From the NCBI GenBank assembly GCA_000934455.1, contig KN883818.1, positions 8,102 to 44,747 of the forward strand: a DNA stretch of 36,646 bases, read 5' to 3'. The notes beneath the pieces were generated by a model that was not told where the DNA came from, ran no database searches, and saw only the letters and a program-made list of their open reading frames with translations. The stretch's first letter is position 1; every line of letters starts with the position of its first letter. Source of the stretch: Apostichopus parvimensis. Taxonomy: Eukaryota > Echinodermata > Holothuroidea > Aspidochirotida > Stichopodidae. Both the position numbers and the translations under genes were made by a program. Positions 32,610 to 36,646 of the stretch are shown piece after piece.

Positions 32610-32820
32610 CCGCTGCTTTGGCCGAGTGGATAACGGCGGCGGTATTTGAAGCAATGGGCTTAGCAATCGAGGGGTTTGGGGTTCGAACCCTGATCGGGTC
32701 ATAGTAAGGTGGGGTTTTTATCCAAGAGCAATCTAGGGTCCCATCTTAAAAGGACTTTCTAAATTGAAAAGATTTCAAATTTAAATAAAAGTGCTGAATC
32801 CTTCAGGCTTCTCCCACATT
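32610..32820 (+). mobile_element. tRNA-derived SINE
   Basis: The A box TGGCCGAGTGG (32619-32629) and B box GGTTCGAACCC (32680-32690) are intact RNA polymerase III promoter elements, most like tRNA-Ser or tRNA-Leu. The sequence between them has GAAGCAATG and TTAGCA, as in the 17.2-kb copy. The ends cannot form an acceptor stem, and a non-tRNA body follows. It lies about 250-450 bp upstream of the NLR start. The 3' boundary is approximate. Confidence 0.65.
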
Positions 32821-33077
32821 ATTGCATATAAGTGCCCGACTATTTATATTATTGATTTCCAACGTGTTGTTTGGTGCATTATGGTTGCCTTTAGTTAGTT
32901 TTAGTTCGTTAGTTTTAATATTTTAAGCTCCTTTTTTCGAGTTCGTTTTTACGTGGTTTAGTTGTTAAACATATATATAATGTATAAGCTGTTTTACATA
33001 TTAATGAGCTGTATATCTTTAATTAGGCTATTTCGATTTTGACTGAGTTTCTTCCGTTACTTATTCAAGGTAAAAAG

Positions 33078-33352
33078 ATGGGAAATCGAAGTTCAAAAAA
33101 GAAAAGTTCCAAGAGAGGAATTAAAACAGACAAAAAACCTAGGAGCTAATCGGAACTCACAAACACCTGAACTGAGGGATGCGTCGTCACCAAGACAACC
33201 ATTTCAAAGTGAAGCATCTGCATCACAATTTGAGAGTATTCAACACCGTGAGACCCCAGCAGCATTGTCTTCAACAAACACAAACCTCCGAGCAACTAAT
33301 AAACAAACTACCCCTGTCAGAAAGAAGTATTCAGAACCACTGACTATAGCAG
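33078..33352 (+). CDS. NLR exon 1, frame disrupted
   Basis: ATG at 33078 begins MGNRSSKKKSSKRG, a plausible N-myristoylation plus basic-patch start, but meets TAA after 23 codons. The frame compatible with exon 2 runs through GANRNSQTPELRD to the donor GCAG|GTAGGC. It is one base out of register with the ATG. A six-A run at 33132-33137 lies where the two frames part. Alternatively an acceptor at TTACTTATTCAAG (ending about 33,072) joins an upstream exon in the second frame. Confidence 0.5.
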
Positions 33353-35703
33353 GTAGGCAAAATCGTTTAGTTTTTCAGCATCACCTGCGACAACTTAACG
33401 ATTTCTTGGTGACTATAGAGACACTAGTCTTACTCGTTTGATTCAGGAACTGTGAGGGGGGGGGGGGAGAAAGGGGAATGTAAGGACATATTACCGATGA
33501 CTTTATCACTCAACGAATAATCTTGTCCCCGTCTGCACGGCGTTCTTTACTTAGAAACATTATTTTGGTAGGAATGTCATTCACCTTAATATGGTGATTT
33601 CAACTTAAATCGTCAGTATTTGTTTGTCACATGATTGCATCATGAAAAAACTTTAGTTGTGATGCCATGTAAAATGGCCCACACCTGTCATCTAAAACGT
33701 AGTCTCACAACTACATTACACATCTCGTTTTTTACATGATTCAATGGTTAAAACCTTGCTTGACGTATGTGTCTAGTCTATTTTCTTGTTCATATAGCTT
33801 TGATATTTCTAAACCGTCATACCACATTTCTTGTTTGCAACTCCGTTTTTTTTTACTTAAAGTGTATCTTAAACATAATACATAAAATACGCGTTCCATG
33901 AAACATCCATGTGATTGAGGCCTTTGGGTTTAGGAAGTAAAAGCACCGATTTATATAGTATTTGTTATTTGTCCTCTACCCTTACGCCATTAAGAAAAAT
34001 AAAGAATCGAAATGTACATTGAATTAATTTAACATATGGATTCTAATGAAGCTAACTGACGGAACGGAATTGATACCAAGTATACACCAACTCTACTCAG
34101 GTTAATATGCGTTGTTTATTAATTATTGTTTCGTTTATTAATTATTGTTTGTTTTATTTTTCTCATAGATAAGAAACAAATACTAATCGATGGGCTTAAA
34201 GAGAAGTATAAACTTTATTATGACTCCGTAAAACCTTTACCCTATATACAGGACAGACTTTATTGTGTTAATACGATATTTGTCGAGAGCGGTGTGGTTG
34301 CATTGAGTGGCAGTGTTACATCGAATGGTAAAGATGCACCATGGGAACAGTTAGATTCTTACAAGAATATATTCAATGATCCTCATAGAAGGTGTAACAG
34401 ACGTATCATCGAAGGAGAGCCTGGGTATGGGAAGTCTACTCTTACACTGCAGTTAGCATATGACTGGTGTAATGGTGTCCAGGATTCACCTCTCGCTGAC
34501 AAAGAGATTCTTATTTTACTCAGACTTAGACAGTTGGGTAATGTTCCGTCAATCTATAGAGCGATCAAGCGATATTTGGTGCCAAAGGAACAGAGGGTCA
34601 AGGAGAGAGACATCAAGGAAATACTAGAGAGTTGCAAGTCAGTAGCATTTCAGTTAGATGGCTATGATGAATACCCCGGCAGAGACACCAACGAGAAAAG
34701 TGTATACGGTTTGCAAACAGATAATAGTGAGGAAAATGACGTAGAATGCATTATCAAGTACAAGATGTTCCAAGAATCTGACGTTACCTTGACAACCAGG
34801 TATCTACCTAATGAGTATGACAGAGCCAAAACCAAACGATTTAAACTTACTGGTTTTGATGAGACTGCGCGTGATCAGTACATCCGTAAGGCTGTTTGTG
34901 GAGATGATGAGCAAGCTTTTGCTAAAGTTAAGAAAGGTCTCAAAGAAAACGTCATTCTTGATGATCTCTGTCAGAATCCTCTCTTCTTTACTATGTTCTC
35001 TCACATGACTCATGAAATAGAGGGTTTTCAGAAATTTAAAACTGTTACTGACTTCCTTCGCCACGCGATGAATTGCTTTCACAGTCACACGAGAAACAAA
35101 TCCAAAGATTTCAATGCTAAAGAATACTCAAAGTTCTTAGAACATAATCATAGTGAACTAGATAAAATCGCTTTCGAAGGGCTCAGTAAAGAGAACCAGC
35201 AAATATCCTGGAGTCAAGCTGAATTCCACCAGCGTCTTGGTAAAGATTTTTATGTTCAGTACATTCTTGTTGGTATCCTAGTAGAGGAGGAGATGTTTGA
35301 TATTGCTGATGGACAGATGAAGATTGAAGTAAGGTTTTACCATAAACTATTCTGTGAATGGTTCGCGGCATTTCGTGTGGTGGATATCCTTTGCACTGTG
35401 GGAGATGCAGCTGACCTGAAACCAATTCTTGGGAAGATGGATCCATTTGATCTCCAGTACGTCTTTCGATTCGCTTGTGGGTTGAATCCCACCGCTGGCA
35501 AGAAAATCATCGAATATGTGAAAAGCAAGAAAGATGGAGACAAGTTTGCAATCCTTTGTATCTTGGAACGGAGTGGAATTGTTGAAGACATCGCAAACAC
35601 TGTCAAAGAGCTCTGTTCTAAAGTGATCAACATCAGTGAAGAGCACAGCAAGTTACTGCAGAGGTCGATCATACAGCTCCTGCAGATAGCATCGAGTAAT
35701 GAA
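33078..35703 (+). CDS. NLR-type NACHT ATPase gene, first exons
   Basis: Two exons are readable, 33078-33352 and 34169-35703, joined in phase 1. The second carries a NACHT module: Walker A GEPGYGKST (34414-34440), Walker B QLDGYDEYPG (34651-34680), a TTRYLPNE sensor segment, NPLFF and a winged-helix-like HKLFCEWFAAFRV near 35,342. This is the STAND ATPase architecture of NLR immune receptors, usually followed by LRRs; none is seen before 36,646. The first exon is Ser/Thr/Gln-rich with no recognisable death-fold domain. Its ATG frame is broken by one base. A large receptor family in the host is likely but inferred. Confidence 0.8.
33353..34168. other. NLR intron 1
   Basis: 816-bp AT-rich intron with a G12 run at 33456-33467. 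No other feature is seen. Confidence 0.6.
34169..35703 (+). CDS. NLR exon 2, complete NACHT module
   Basis: The acceptor TTTGTTTTATTTTTCTCATAG ends at 34168, so the in-frame ATG at 34126 lies in the intron and is not the start. The exon has two bases plus 511 codons and leaves at GAA|GTAAGT in phase 0. It opens KKQILIDGLKEKYKLYYDSV, the helical lead-in common in invertebrate NLRs. All core ATPase motifs are intact and there are no stops. Reading through the donor reaches TAA at 35,815; the strong donor makes that unlikely as the true end. Confidence 0.85.
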
Positions 35704-36464
35704 GTAAGTATACATTATATAATGATGTCACCCACTGTTTTGTGTAATGCTAACCGAGAAACATTTCCCCTTGATGATACTATTCTAAAGCACAATAGGA
35801 CTCTTAGATTAAATTAAATTTATATTTGGTAGTTGTTATAACCGTGAGAGAGGTCCCTCTGTGGTCCTAGTATGAATAATGGTCGATATTTGTATACATT
35901 TGCATTTACTCTTCACTCAGATAAAGAAAGAAATCCACCCTGCAGCATGACAGTATTAAATATCCCTTGATCAAAATCGTTCAACCAAATTGTTTCTCTT
36001 ATACATGATAGTGCATATCTCACGAATCAAGTTCAATTGAATGTTACAGTCAATACATTCCAAATAAATGATATTGATCTCAACTAATCAGCCTCAACGG
36101 TACCTCATTCTGGAACACTGGAGCCTTTATCAGACAGAAGTAGGTTTGTACTTGTATGGAGCAGTAGTTACAATTCTGCTTATTGAGCTTATAACTAAAA
36201 ATAAGCAGAGGTGTTTTAAAAGGATTATAACTGAAAGCTAAATAATTATAATTCATCGATCAAAAATCAAGTTTAATAACATATTTGGGAATAGCAAGTA
36301 GAGTAACAGTTCACAGAAATATATTCAGCTTGTGTACGGAAACAGATCAGGTTTCTGTAAGAAAAGATGAAGCAAAACTATTAGGAATTTATGTCACGGC
36401 ATACGCAAGCCTTATACTATGTAATCGGACATTAATGTGTTCTCTAAAAAATAGTAGCCTGGCA
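35704..36464. other. NLR intron, no LRR exon seen
   Basis: AT-rich sequence with short frames only. I found no LRR-like repeat or clear exon. Confidence 0.5.
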
Positions 36465-36646
36465 CTGTCGCAGCTACTCAGTATCTTGCTACTATCACAG
36501 CTACTCAGTACGTTGGTACTGTCACAGCTATTCAGTACCATGAAATTGTCACAGCTACTCAGTATTTAGCTACTATCACAGCTACTCAGTACGTTGGTAC
36601 TATCAAAGCTATGCCGGAACCAAGCACTGTCTGAGGTACCCAGTCA
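36465..36646 (+). repeat. 27-bp minisatellite, cut by window end
   Basis: Unit close to CTRTCACAGCTACTCAGTAC plus seven bases, about 6.7 copies. The first five match well and the last two are diverged. It is open on one strand because 27 is a multiple of three, which explains the Leu/Ser-Gln-rich frame over it. Confidence 0.85.

Noticed and set aside
32610..32701. tRNA gene
   Set aside because: A and B boxes are present, but the ends cannot form an acceptor stem and a SINE-like body follows.
34126..34168. ATG at 34126 as the NACHT start with a hydrophobic leader (FRLLIIVCFIFLI)
   Set aside because: The stretch is the T-rich end of an intron with a clear acceptor at 34168 that fits exon 1 in phase.
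1..36646. CRISPR array, bacterial operon, integrated phage or virus
   Set aside because: No regular repeat-spacer pattern, dense ORFs or viral genes are present; intron structure points to an animal genome.

Overview
The window looks like draft genomic DNA from an animal, most likely a marine invertebrate deuterostome; an echinoderm is my best guess. The reasons are AT-rich sequence, short exons with GT-AG introns, a 985-base assembly gap, many hAT-like DNA transposons and tRNA-derived SINE heads, and a NACHT ATPase exon of the type expanded in echinoderm genomes. The taxon is an inference. Nothing bacterial, phage-like or CRISPR-like is present.

Region 1 (1-5.3 kb) is mostly transposon: the right end of a hAT-like element at the left edge, then two related elements with matching terminal inverted repeats and perfect 5-bp target-site duplications. 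Region 2 (6.3-9.5 kb, + strand) holds the last four exons of a gene I do not recognise; splice phases agree from exon to exon and the last ends in a stop. Region 3 (9.5-17.2 kb) has no supported gene. It contains a nested pair of hAT-like elements (13,875-15,659 with 14,569-15,361 inside), each with its own perfect 8-bp target-site duplication.

Region 4 (17.8-28.0 kb, - strand) is the main gene: a short-chain dehydrogenase of the HSD17B12/HSD17B3 type (SDR12C, very-long-chain 3-oxoacyl-CoA reductase or 17-beta-hydroxysteroid dehydrogenase). Seven coding exons can be read, an eighth runs into the gap, and there are two alternative-looking terminal exons 3.4 kb apart with related sequence and the same splice phase. 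One internal acceptor reads GG where AG is expected. The interval between the two terminal exons is filled by a 444-bp inverted-repeat element and two decayed tandem arrays. A foldback hairpin starts 11 bases after the stop of the distal terminal exon.

Region 5 (28-32.6 kb) is AT-rich with no gene seen, apart from a retroposon 3' tail. Region 6 (32.6-36.6 kb, + strand) has a SINE followed by an NLR-type immune receptor gene. A short first exon has a myristoylation-like start but is out of frame by one base, and a 1.5-kb exon carries the complete NACHT module. No LRR exon is visible before the window ends in a 27-bp minisatellite.

The three genes share no visible pathway. The dehydrogenase belongs to ER lipid or steroid metabolism, the NACHT gene to innate immunity, and the first gene is unknown.
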